Shown here piece by piece: positions 16,541 through 24,423 of a stretch of DNA of 64,000 nt. The notes under the pieces were generated by a model, which saw nothing but the letters and a program-made list of their open reading frames with translations, did not search any database and had not been told where the DNA came from. Numbering within the stretch: position 1 is the first letter of the stretch; every line of letters starts with the position of its first letter. Both the position numbers and the translations under genes were made by a program. Where the stretch lies: NCBI GenBank assembly GCA_017548985.1, contig JAFYYW010000036.1, positions 124,001-188,000 of the forward strand, written 5' to 3'. Source of the stretch: Bacteroidales bacterium (lineage in GTDB: Bacteria > Bacteroidota > Bacteroidia > Bacteroidales > UBA932).

Positions 16541-19234
16541 ATGAAAGAGTATTTGAAAAGAATATGGTTTCCGCTGCTTGTGGTGTGCGTGATCTCACTC
16601 CACGCCATAGGCATGAGTCCGCGTCCCTCAAAAGGAGATCCCGGTTTCGGTTTCGTCTCCGCTGAGGGGCCGCAGAAGCCGGACACTATCAAATACAGGA
16701 ACATATTCATCAAACGGGGAAGCGGGAAAATCCTAGATGAGTTCGACACCTCCACCTTCCTTGAGCTGTTTGACACTATTCCCCTGGTCACAGCCAGGGA
16801 TTCCATCTTCCCTCCGGATTCCCTTAAAGAAATCGATCCTTTCAGGTACAAGTACTATGTGGCCATAATAGACTCCTTGGTCCACAGCATAGTCAGCGAC
16901 TCCCTCAAGAATGCCGGGGACTCGATTGACTGGCCGATCCTGGACTCCCTCTACACCCTGGAATACAACGCCCGAAAGAAAGCCGAGTTCGAAGCCTGGT
17001 ACGCGGGGTTGTCCAAAGCGGAGAGGAAGAAATACGACATCGAGCAGAAAGAAAGGATCAAGAGGCTCCTGGCTGACAGCCTGCAACTTGTGAAAGACAG
17101 CTTAATCGCGAGAAGGGACAGCATCAGGGAAAACACTCCGAGGATCCTGGAGACCTTCGCCTTGCCAGACTCGATGCTTTACAAGAGGATCATCCAATGG
17201 AACCATGAGAGGGAGTTCCACAAGATGGACGTCCAAATCCCGGACACTTCGGCCAACTTCCGCTTCCATGACTATCCGTTCTTCCGCAAAGATGTCAACG
17301 CCACATGGTTGGGTGTCTCCGGATCCGCCGTCCAGTATTACAATTTCTTCCGCAGGAACAGCGAGAACGGGGTCTCGTTCTACGAGCCCTACGAGTCCTG
17401 GAGCTATTCGCCCAAGACATTGCCTTTCTACAACACGAAGACCGCTTACACCGAGTTGTCTTATTTCGGCACCCTGTTCGCCAATTCGCAGAAGTCCTCT
17501 GACAACCTCCACATACTGACCAGCCAGAACATATTCCCGGAACTCAACTACACCCTCGAATACAACCGCTTCGGTGGCAACGGGATAATGGAGAACGAGA
17601 CTACCGCCAACAAAAACCTCTCGGCCTCAATCAATTATACCGGCAAGAAATACCTGATGCACGCCGGTTACATCAACAACAGGATAACCCGAAACGAGAA
17701 CGGCGGTACCACCGACAACAGCATGGTGAGGGACACGACCTTGGATGCCCGCGAGTATCCTGTCCACCTCTCCAAGGCCTCGAACAGTATCCTGAAGAAG
17801 ACTTTCTTCCTCGACCAGCAGTACCGTATTCCCTTCACTTTCATAAACACGATGAGGGAGAAGAGGCTGGACAAGGCTTACCGGGAGAAGATCCTCGCCT
17901 CAGGGGATTCCACCTTGATCGCCTCGGTGGACAGCCTCGTGCTCCTGGCCGCCCAGGAGAGAGCAGCCGCCGACACACTCGATCCCGATGACATCACGAC
18001 AGCTTTCATCGGGCACAGTTCCGAATATTCCGTGTTCAGGAAGAGGTACGAGGACCAGATCGCCACTTCTGACAGGGTCGGCAGGAAGTTCTACAATAAC
18101 TATTTCTACAACCCGACTAATTCATACGACTCGGTACGGGTCTCCAAACTTGAGAACAGGGTCTTCCTGCGGCTCCAGCCATGGGCTGACGACGCGATCG
18201 TATCCAAGCTTAACGGAGGTATCGGGAACAGGATCACCAACTGGTACGATTTCGACCCGACCTTCCTCACGGGCAACACCAACACGATCTGGAACTCCAC
18301 ATTCGTTTACGCCGGCGTGGAGGGCCAGCTGCGGGACTACATCCATTGGGACGCCACCGGCGACTATGTGTTCCTCGGCAGCGAGATCAATGACATGTCG
18401 TTGAAGGGCAACGCCTCGTTGACTCTTCATCCGTTCAGGAGAGCCCGCAAGAGCCCGGTTCTGCTGAACCTCCATTTCGAGACCTCGCTGAAGGAACCCG
18501 AGCACTATCACAACCATTTCTTCTCCAACCACTACAAGTGGGACAACGATTTCGGGAAGACCTCCACGACCAAGCTACAGGCCAAGCTGGACATCCCCAG
18601 ATGGAAGGTTGGCGCCGAGGTCGGCTACGCGCTGCTGGACGGCAACATCTATTATGACTCTCTCGCCGTGGTAAGGCAGAACACGGTGCCGATGAGTGTC
18701 CTTAGCGCCGCCCTCAACAAGGATTTCGCCTTCGGCCCGCTTCATCTGGACAACCGGGTGCTGTTCCAGGTGTCGTCCAACCAGGAAGTGGTCCCTGTCC
18801 CCCAGCTGGCGGTCAATTCGAGACTATACCTCCAGTTCGACATTTCCCACGGGACCCTTAAACTCCAGTTGGGAGGTGACGCATGGTACAACACCAAATT
18901 CTATTCTCCCGGATGGAACCCAGAAGTAGGCGTGTTCTACAACCAGAGGAAGGAGCAGTACCATAACGGCCCTGTTATCGACGCGTTCGTCAACGCCCAG
19001 TGGAAGAGGGCTTGCATATTCGTTAAAGCCGAGAATGTCGGGCAGGGCTGGCCGATGGAGAAAAACGACTACTTCAGCGCACACAACTATATCAGGACCC
19101 AGAGGGCCCTTAAGTTCGGTGTTTACTGGCCGTTCTACCTGCAACCGTCACAGAACCAGAGAGTCAACGCCAGCTCCGGCCTGTCATCCGGAAGCAGCTC
19201 CTCAAGGGGCGGTGGCGGATCCCGTCGTCGCTGA
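16541..19234 (+). CDS. Putative outer-membrane porin (PF14121-like)
   Basis: An 897-residue exported protein. An N-terminal hydrophobic segment (residues about 8-24) is followed by a roughly 190-residue charged, helical region rich in DSL repeats (RDSIFPPDSLKEIDP, DSLVHSIVSDSLKN, DSLQLVKDSLIARRDSI), then a long strand-rich part with many aromatic alternations typical of a beta-barrel (for example YFGTLFANSQKSSDNLHI, LNYTLEYNRFGGNG). This matches the large putative porins of Bacteroidota. The last strand ends around FGVYWPFYLQPSQNQRVNAS, and the chain continues with an odd SSRGGGGSRRR tail instead of ending in an aromatic residue. It overlaps the next start by 1 base. Confidence 0.75.
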   Translation: MKEYLKRIWFPLLVVCVISLHAIGMSPRPSKGDPGFGFVSAEGPQKPDTIKYRNIFIKRGSGKILDEFDTSTFLELFDTIPLVTARDSIFPPDSLKEIDPFRYKYYVAIIDSLVHSIVSDSLKNAGDSIDWPILDSLYTLEYNARKKAEFEAWYAGLSKAERKKYDIEQKERIKRLLADSLQLVKDSLIARRDSIRENTPRILETFALPDSMLYKRIIQWNHEREFHKMDVQIPDTSANFRFHDYPFFRKDVNATWLGVSGSAVQYYNFFRRNSENGVSFYEPYESWSYSPKTLPFYNTKTAYTELSYFGTLFANSQKSSDNLHILTSQNIFPELNYTLEYNRFGGNGIMENETTANKNLSASINYTGKKYLMHAGYINNRITRNENGGTTDNSMVRDTTLDAREYPVHLSKASNSILKKTFFLDQQYRIPFTFINTMREKRLDKAYREKILASGDSTLIASVDSLVLLAAQERAAADTLDPDDITTAFIGHSSEYSVFRKRYEDQIATSDRVGRKFYNNYFYNPTNSYDSVRVSKLENRVFLRLQPWADDAIVSKLNGGIGNRITNWYDFDPTFLTGNTNTIWNSTFVYAGVEGQLRDYIHWDATGDYVFLGSEINDMSLKGNASLTLHPFRRARKSPVLLNLHFETSLKEPEHYHNHFFSNHYKWDNDFGKTSTTKLQAKLDIPRWKVGAEVGYALLDGNIYYDSLAVVRQNTVPMSVLSAALNKDFAFGPLHLDNRVLFQVSSNQEVVPVPQLAVNSRLYLQFDISHGTLKLQLGGDAWYNTKFYSPGWNPEVGVFYNQRKEQYHNGPVIDAFVNAQWKRACIFVKAENVGQGWPMEKNDYFSAHNYIRTQRALKFGVYWPFYLQPSQNQRVNASSGLSSGSSSSRGGGGSRRR

Positions 19235-20223
19235 TGAGACTGTATCCACACGTGTTGGCCTTTTTGCTGGCCCTCTTCTTGTTTCCGATCGCGACGAACA
19301 GGATTTCCCATCTTAAGGACAAGGATTCTTTTAGGAACGGGACATTGAGGTGTGTCATCAGTCTGGATGATTCCGACAACAGCCTGGACAGGTACGCCAC
19401 CGGTTTCAACTACGAGATACTCAAAGCTTTCGGGGAAAGTCACAGCGATTCGGTCTCCGTGACGCTCGGAGACGGTATCGGCGAATATCTCGACTCTGTC
19501 CTCCTGGGCGAACTCGACATCCTGGTCATACCGGTTTCCGGATATAAGGACACGGCTGGTGTGTCTTCCTTCGCGATGGTAGACACCTCTGTCACCTGGG
19601 TTTTCAAATCTGACAAGCACCGGTCACGGGAACTCGCGAGGTGGTTCGCGAAGTTCCGCGGCACGGCGGAATATTCCGGGATGGTCCGTCGTTTCTCCCT
19701 GAAAGATGGGATGATCAGTCCATACGACGAGCTATTCAAGGTGAACGCTAAAACCATCGGCTGGGATTGGCGTCTTCTCGCCGCCCTCGCCTGGAGCGAG
19801 TCCAAGTTCCGGATCCAGGCGAGATCTCCGAAAGGAGCTCTTGGAATCATGCAGATGATGCCCGTGACCGCGGACCGGTTCGGTGTCCGGGATCCTCTTG
19901 ACCCTGAGGAGAATATAGCCGCCGGAACCAGGTATCTGGCTTTTCTGAAAGGCATGCTGTCCAGATACACTGAAGATCCTGAGACTTTGACATGGCTCAT
20001 GATCGCCGCCTACAACAGCGGAGGAGGAAGAGCGTTACAGGATCTCGAGGGTAAGGAAAGAAGCGCCGCCACGGCGGCATATACGGAAGCGGTTCTGAAC
20101 CGGTATATCAGCTTTGGCGGGAAAGCCGCCCCTGCCTTATTGCGCCCTGACAGTCTGGGCGGGATCGACCCTGGATATGAAGAGACAGGGGATCAGGAGG
20201 AGGAGCATGATGACAACGAATGA
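19234..20223 (+). CDS. MltF-like lytic transglycosylase
   Basis: A 329-residue exported murein hydrolase. After a signal segment (HVLAFLLALFLFPIA) residues about 40-160 resemble the solute-binding-protein-like domain of MltF, and from about residue 175 there is an SLT domain with the catalytic glutamate E189 in LAALAWSESKFRIQARS, then GALGIMQMMPVTADRFGV and IAAYNSGGGRA. It cleaves peptidoglycan glycan strands and acts at the envelope. The ATG shares one base with the porin stop codon, so the two are co-translated. Its last 87 bases overlap the end of the LolC/E-like gene on the other strand. Confidence 0.9.
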   Translation: MRLYPHVLAFLLALFLFPIATNRISHLKDKDSFRNGTLRCVISLDDSDNSLDRYATGFNYEILKAFGESHSDSVSVTLGDGIGEYLDSVLLGELDILVIPVSGYKDTAGVSSFAMVDTSVTWVFKSDKHRSRELARWFAKFRGTAEYSGMVRRFSLKDGMISPYDELFKVNAKTIGWDWRLLAALAWSESKFRIQARSPKGALGIMQMMPVTADRFGVRDPLDPEENIAAGTRYLAFLKGMLSRYTEDPETLTWLMIAAYNSGGGRALQDLEGKERSAATAAYTEAVLNRYISFGGKAAPALLRPDSLGGIDPGYEETGDQEEEHDDNE

Positions 20224-21312
20224 CAGAACGTCCGCCACAAGTATCATCGGGATGTCCAGATGGATAGGGACAAAAGAGACGAAATAATTCTCGGGATTAA
20301 GTTTCAGGACATTGGTCCACTTCTGTAGCCCACAGATAAGGAAAGCCACGGCGTTGCCGATCAACATCCCTTTAAGCACAATCACGGAAGCAACCTTAAG
20401 GAACACCTTCGCTATCGACCTGTCAGTCATTCCGAGCGACTTGAGGGTACCTATGGTCGAGATATTCCGGAACAGCATGATCAGGAGGCCGGATATCATG
20501 TTGAACCCAGCCACAATAGTCATTAGAATCAGGATAAACACCACATTGAAGTCGATCAGGTCCAGCCAGTCGAATATCTGGGGATATCGGCTCATCACGG
20601 AGGTGGCCACAAGCCGTCCGCTATCCTCGAGGCCATTCTCCATAGCGATCATCCCGATCTTGTCAGACGCTTCCCTCATCCCGAAAGAGTTCCTCATCGC
20701 CGGCACAAGGGATATCTCGAGAGTTGAGACCTCATCCGAGGCCCATCCCCCGAGCCGCTGCAGATCAGCCATGTCGGCGAGGACAACCATGTTGTCCGTG
20801 CCGTCCATGATCCCGTCATAAACCCCTGTCACATTGAAATTGCGGACCTTCACATTCTCACCGATGAAGTAGGTGAGCATCTTGTCCCCCACATCGATTC
20901 CAATCAGATCACGCAGCCTTGAGGGAATCCTGACCCCGAGCTTTACCGTGTCTGCCTCGCCTGCTTCCCTTGGGATCCCCTTGAACAACACTCCGTGAAT
21001 ATTCTCCCCATTCTTTATGATTCCGGCCCTATAGACGGCAGGAACAACTCGCTTTACCTCCGGAAGTGATTCTATATCAGTTATAAAATCAGCCTCCATG
21101 GACATCGGGGAGGAGTCGTTGATGTAGTTCATGTCCGCCGGCAGCAGCTGGACATCACCAGTGAGGTCGGATATGCCGTCACGGATCTCCTCACGGAAAC
21201 CGGAGGAGACCGCGACAGCTATAATCATAATCAGGAAGGAGACCGCGATGGACACCATCGCGATCTTCCCTCCGAAACGAAGGCGCCGGGCTATGAAACC
21301 GGTCGCTTCCAA
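20137..21312 (-). CDS. ABC transporter permease, LolC/LolE-like (FtsX/MacB-PCD)
   Basis: A 391-residue inner-membrane protein with the LolC/E layout: a first membrane helix after FIARRLRFGGKIAMVSIAVS, a periplasmic domain (about residues 45-240), and three C-terminal helices (FNVVFILILMTIVAGFNMIS; VASVIVLKGMLIGNAVAFL; VLSFVVIMLLLLIPCLFI), ending SRVDPAQTVRAQ as in this family. The expected role is release of lipoproteins from the inner membrane, though other FtsX-like transporters look alike. The only start that keeps the family N-terminus is TTG at 21312, one codon after the M13 peptidase stop and in the same frame. No ATPase gene is next to it. Confidence 0.85.
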   Translation of the reverse strand: MEATGFIARRLRFGGKIAMVSIAVSFLIMIIAVAVSSGFREEIRDGISDLTGDVQLLPADMNYINDSSPMSMEADFITDIESLPEVKRVVPAVYRAGIIKNGENIHGVLFKGIPREAGEADTVKLGVRIPSRLRDLIGIDVGDKMLTYFIGENVKVRNFNVTGVYDGIMDGTDNMVVLADMADLQRLGGWASDEVSTLEISLVPAMRNSFGMREASDKIGMIAMENGLEDSGRLVATSVMSRYPQIFDWLDLIDFNVVFILILMTIVAGFNMISGLLIMLFRNISTIGTLKSLGMTDRSIAKVFLKVASVIVLKGMLIGNAVAFLICGLQKWTNVLKLNPENYFVSFVPIHLDIPMILVADVLSFVVIMLLLLIPCLFISRVDPAQTVRAQ

Positions 21313-21315
21313 ATG

Positions 21316-23346
21316 TTACCAGATATGGACTCTCTCGCTCTCGGGACGCCACATCGGGTCGCCTTCCTTGATTCCGAAAGCGTCGAAGAACGACTGGAAG
21401 TTCTTCACGGACACATTGACCCTGTTGACGGCCAGTGAGTGGACATCCTGCCTTGTGCGGCGGGCCTTCTCCTGGTCGGTAATATTCTGGGCCCAGACGG
21501 CGGCATAGCCAAGGTAGAACCTCTGGTCCGGGGTGAAGCCGTCAATCAAGCCGGGATCTTTGCCGGCGATGGCGTTATGCATGGCGGTGTAGGAGATGCT
21601 GAGTCCGCCATGGTCTCCGATATTCTCTCCGAGGGAAAGCTCACCATTGGCCATGAGGGCGGGCTGGCCGTCTTTGGCGGGCAGTATCTCGACAGCGTTG
21701 AACTGCTCGGCCAGTATCTTGGCCTTAGCCTTGAACTTGGCATCATCATCAGCTGTCCACCATCCGGACATATTACCCTTGCTGTCGAACAGACGACCCT
21801 GGTCATCAAAGCCATGGGACATCTCGTGACCGATCACGACACCGATACCACCATAGTTGACCGCGTCGTCAGCGTCAGGATTGAAGAACGGAGGCTGGAG
21901 GATAGCGGCAGGGAAGCAAATCTCGTTGGTGCTGGGATTGTAGTAAGCGTTGACAGTCTGAGGAGACATTCCCCACTCGGTCCTGTCGGTGGGTTTGCCA
22001 AGCTTCGACAGGTTGTCGGCGACACTCCACTTCCTGGCGGCGAGCAGGTTCTCGCAGTAGCTCTTCTCGGGGTCGATATCAAGAGTGGAATAGTCTTTCC
22101 AAACATCCGGATAACCGATCTTGACGATGAAATTGTTGAGTTTCTCATGAGCCTTGGCCTTGGTCTCGTCACCCATCCAGTCCAGCTCGTCGATGTGCTG
22201 GTGGAAAGCTTCCTTGAGATTGTCCACCAAGGTGATCATCTTCTCCTTGGAAGAGGCCGGGAAATACCTCTCGACATACATCTTGCCGACAGCCTGGCCG
22301 AGGATGCCGTTAGGAACCTGCATCGCCCTCTTCCAGCGGGGCTTGGGCTCCTTGATGCCGGACATCTGGGTGCTGAAGAAGTCAAAGTAGGCCGCATAGA
22401 AGTCATCACTCATGGAGCTGCAAGCACCGCTGATGATCCTCGCCGCGAGATAGTCTTTCAATATGGCAAGATCCTCGTTGGCGAAATATACACCGAACTT
22501 CTCGAAGAAATCAGGCTCACCGACGATGACTTTCGGCTGCGCGGGGATTCCCCTCGCGGTCAGGTAAGCGTTCCAGTCAAACCCGGGGAAGCTGGAGGCC
22601 AAGGTCTCGGAGCTGTAGACATTGTACTGAGCCTCGACATCCCTCTCCTTGATACTGTCCCAGGAGTTCTCGGCGAGGACATCCTCGACAGCAAGCGCGT
22701 TAGCGGCGGCATTGGCGGGAGCCTCGATGCCAGCGAGGGTGAACACCTTCTCGAGGAAGGCCTTATAGCCTTGTTTCAAAGCGGCGTTCTCGGGTTTCAG
22801 ATAATAATCCCTGTCCCCGATTCCGAGTCCGCTTTGTCCGAAATAGAGAATCTGGCTGTCACTATCGACCATATCGGAGCCGACATAAGCGCCGAAGAAA
22901 CCGCCCTGGCCGCAATTGTGCATCTGGGCCACGAGCTCGACAAGGCCAGCCTTGTCCTTGACAGCGTAAACCTGATCCAGATAAGCCTTGACCGGTGCCG
23001 CGCCTTCCTGGTTAAGCCTCACGGAATCAAGACCTTGCTTGTAGAGATCGGAGATCTTCTGCTCCACACTGCCTCTCTCGGCTTTCATGGAGGTCATCCC
23101 CTGGAACATCTCGTTGAGTCTTTCGACATTCAACTCGCTCAGCATGTCGAATGAGCCGAAACGGGCATATTCGGGCTTCAGGGGGTTCTTCTTTTGCCAT
23201 CCGCCCGTGGCATACTGGTAGAAATCAACCGCCGGGGAAACGGAGGTGTCAAAGTTTGTCAAATCGATAGCCGGCACTTTGGCCTGCTTGGGACCACACG
23301 CGGCGAACGCTATTGTCGCTGCCATCATAAATATGAGTTTTTTCAT
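21316..23346 (-). CDS. M13 family zinc metallopeptidase (PepO/neprilysin type)
   Basis: A 676-residue exported lipoprotein peptidase. The signal ends in a lipobox (AATIAFAAC, Cys17). Residues about 30-420 are the M13 N-terminal domain, starting with FDTSVSPAVDFYQYATGGW. The catalytic domain has NAYYNPSTNEICFPAAILQP, the zinc motif GVVIGHEMSHGFDDQGR (H507, E508, H511) and the third ligand region GENIGDHGG. It ends VHIW, the common M13 C-terminus. It degrades peptides outside the inner membrane. A clear -7 element lies at 23381-23388. The permease gene follows after one codon. Confidence 0.93.
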   Translation of the reverse strand: MKKLIFMMAATIAFAACGPKQAKVPAIDLTNFDTSVSPAVDFYQYATGGWQKKNPLKPEYARFGSFDMLSELNVERLNEMFQGMTSMKAERGSVEQKISDLYKQGLDSVRLNQEGAAPVKAYLDQVYAVKDKAGLVELVAQMHNCGQGGFFGAYVGSDMVDSDSQILYFGQSGLGIGDRDYYLKPENAALKQGYKAFLEKVFTLAGIEAPANAAANALAVEDVLAENSWDSIKERDVEAQYNVYSSETLASSFPGFDWNAYLTARGIPAQPKVIVGEPDFFEKFGVYFANEDLAILKDYLAARIISGACSSMSDDFYAAYFDFFSTQMSGIKEPKPRWKRAMQVPNGILGQAVGKMYVERYFPASSKEKMITLVDNLKEAFHQHIDELDWMGDETKAKAHEKLNNFIVKIGYPDVWKDYSTLDIDPEKSYCENLLAARKWSVADNLSKLGKPTDRTEWGMSPQTVNAYYNPSTNEICFPAAILQPPFFNPDADDAVNYGGIGVVIGHEMSHGFDDQGRLFDSKGNMSGWWTADDDAKFKAKAKILAEQFNAVEILPAKDGQPALMANGELSLGENIGDHGGLSISYTAMHNAIAGKDPGLIDGFTPDQRFYLGYAAVWAQNITDQEKARRTRQDVHSLAVNRVNVSVKNFQSFFDAFGIKEGDPMWRPESERVHIW

Positions 23347-23380
23347 CTGATGAAATGATTAATATTCAAACACTGAACCG

Positions 23381-23417
23381 CAAAGTTATCAATTATTTCG
23401 CGATATTTGCGCGTCAA
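23381..23417 (-). promoter_or_regulatory. Promoter for the M13 peptidase gene
   Basis: On the minus strand TAACTTTG (23388-23381) matches TAnnTTTG in full and stands 34 bases before the ATG. The nearest upstream TTG (23417-23415) gives a spacing of 26 bases, longer than usual, so the -33 part is uncertain. Confidence 0.55.
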
Positions 23418-23427
23418 CACCGAATAC

Positions 23428-24423
23428 ATGTCGAGATTAATCGAATTCATCAAGGACTGGATGCTCCCTATCGCGATTGTCGCGGGGATAACGATATGTC
23501 TGGTTCTGCACCTCATATCTCCCCTGGCGGAATCCGCTGAGCCGGCGTTCTCGAAATTCGCCAAGGATGTCCAGCCTGTCATGGTCGCGATCATGTTGTT
23601 CCTCCAGTTCAACAAGGTCTCCCCTAAAGACCTGCGGTTCAGGAAATGGCATTTCCTCGTCCTGGCCTTCCAGATGGGCGCTTTCGTAGCCCTGTCCCTC
23701 GCGGCGATAGCCTTGCCGAAAAGTGAGATCAGGATTCTTGTGGAATGCGCGATGCTTTGTTTCATCTGTCCGACCGCGGCGGCCGCTGGTGTGATTACTG
23801 ACAAGCTTGGTGGAAACCTTTCAGATACAGTTACTTACGTGGTCATTATCAATATCATGGCCGCACTGGTCATCCCGCTTATAATACCTATGGTCCACCC
23901 GGTTGAGGGGGTCTCGTTCCTGACCAGGTTCGCGTCTATTTGCGCCAAGGTCTTTCCCTTGCTGGTGTTCCCCTTGTTGTTGGCTTGGCTGGTGCGCTAC
24001 ACCATGAAGAGACTTCATGAGAAACTTGTAGGAATAGCCGGCTGGGCTTTCTATATCTGGGGATTCACTCTCTGTTTGTCAATATATCTGGCGACTAAGG
24101 CCCTGTTAGGCAGCGGAATATCCATCTGGGCCGCCATCATGATATGTGTCGTGTCGCTCCTCTGCACCCTGATCCAGTTTGTTCTGGGCAGGAGGATCGG
24201 CAGACGGGCCTGCTCGGACGATAGCGAGACTCTAAAGAGAGCCGACTCCATCACCGCCGGCCAGGCGTTCGGCCAAAAGAACAATGGATTCCTGATCTGG
24301 CTGGGCTACACTTGGATGACCCCGGTCTCGTCAGTCGCCGGAGGCCTCTACAGCATCTGGCAGAACCTTGTAAATTCTTGGGAACTCTATGAACAACGTC
24401 ACCAAAATGGGAAAGTCACTTGA
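23428..24423 (+). CDS. BASS-like (bile acid:sodium symporter superfamily) transporter
   Basis: A 331-residue inner-membrane protein with about nine or ten hydrophobic helices (for example MLPIAIVAGITICLVLHLI, VMVAIMLFLQFNKVSP, CAMLCFICPTAAAAGVITD, VYVVIINIMAALV-like core). The CPTAAAAGVITDKLGGN and paired glycine/proline stretches resemble the bile-acid/sodium symporter superfamily; the substrate is unknown and bile acid should not be assumed. I chose the ATG at 23428 over a TTG 21 bases upstream. Its last 35 bases overlap the start chosen for the next gene, suggesting co-translation. Confidence 0.75.
   Translation: MSRLIEFIKDWMLPIAIVAGITICLVLHLISPLAESAEPAFSKFAKDVQPVMVAIMLFLQFNKVSPKDLRFRKWHFLVLAFQMGAFVALSLAAIALPKSEIRILVECAMLCFICPTAAAAGVITDKLGGNLSDTVTYVVIINIMAALVIPLIIPMVHPVEGVSFLTRFASICAKVFPLLVFPLLLAWLVRYTMKRLHEKLVGIAGWAFYIWGFTLCLSIYLATKALLGSGISIWAAIMICVVSLLCTLIQFVLGRRIGRRACSDDSETLKRADSITAGQAFGQKNNGFLIWLGYTWMTPVSSVAGGLYSIWQNLVNSWELYEQRHQNGKVT

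Noticed and set aside
21439..23154. A 571-codon open frame on the plus strand
   Set aside because: It is the reverse face of the M13 peptidase gene, whose motifs are intact; the plus-strand frame has no recognisable family.
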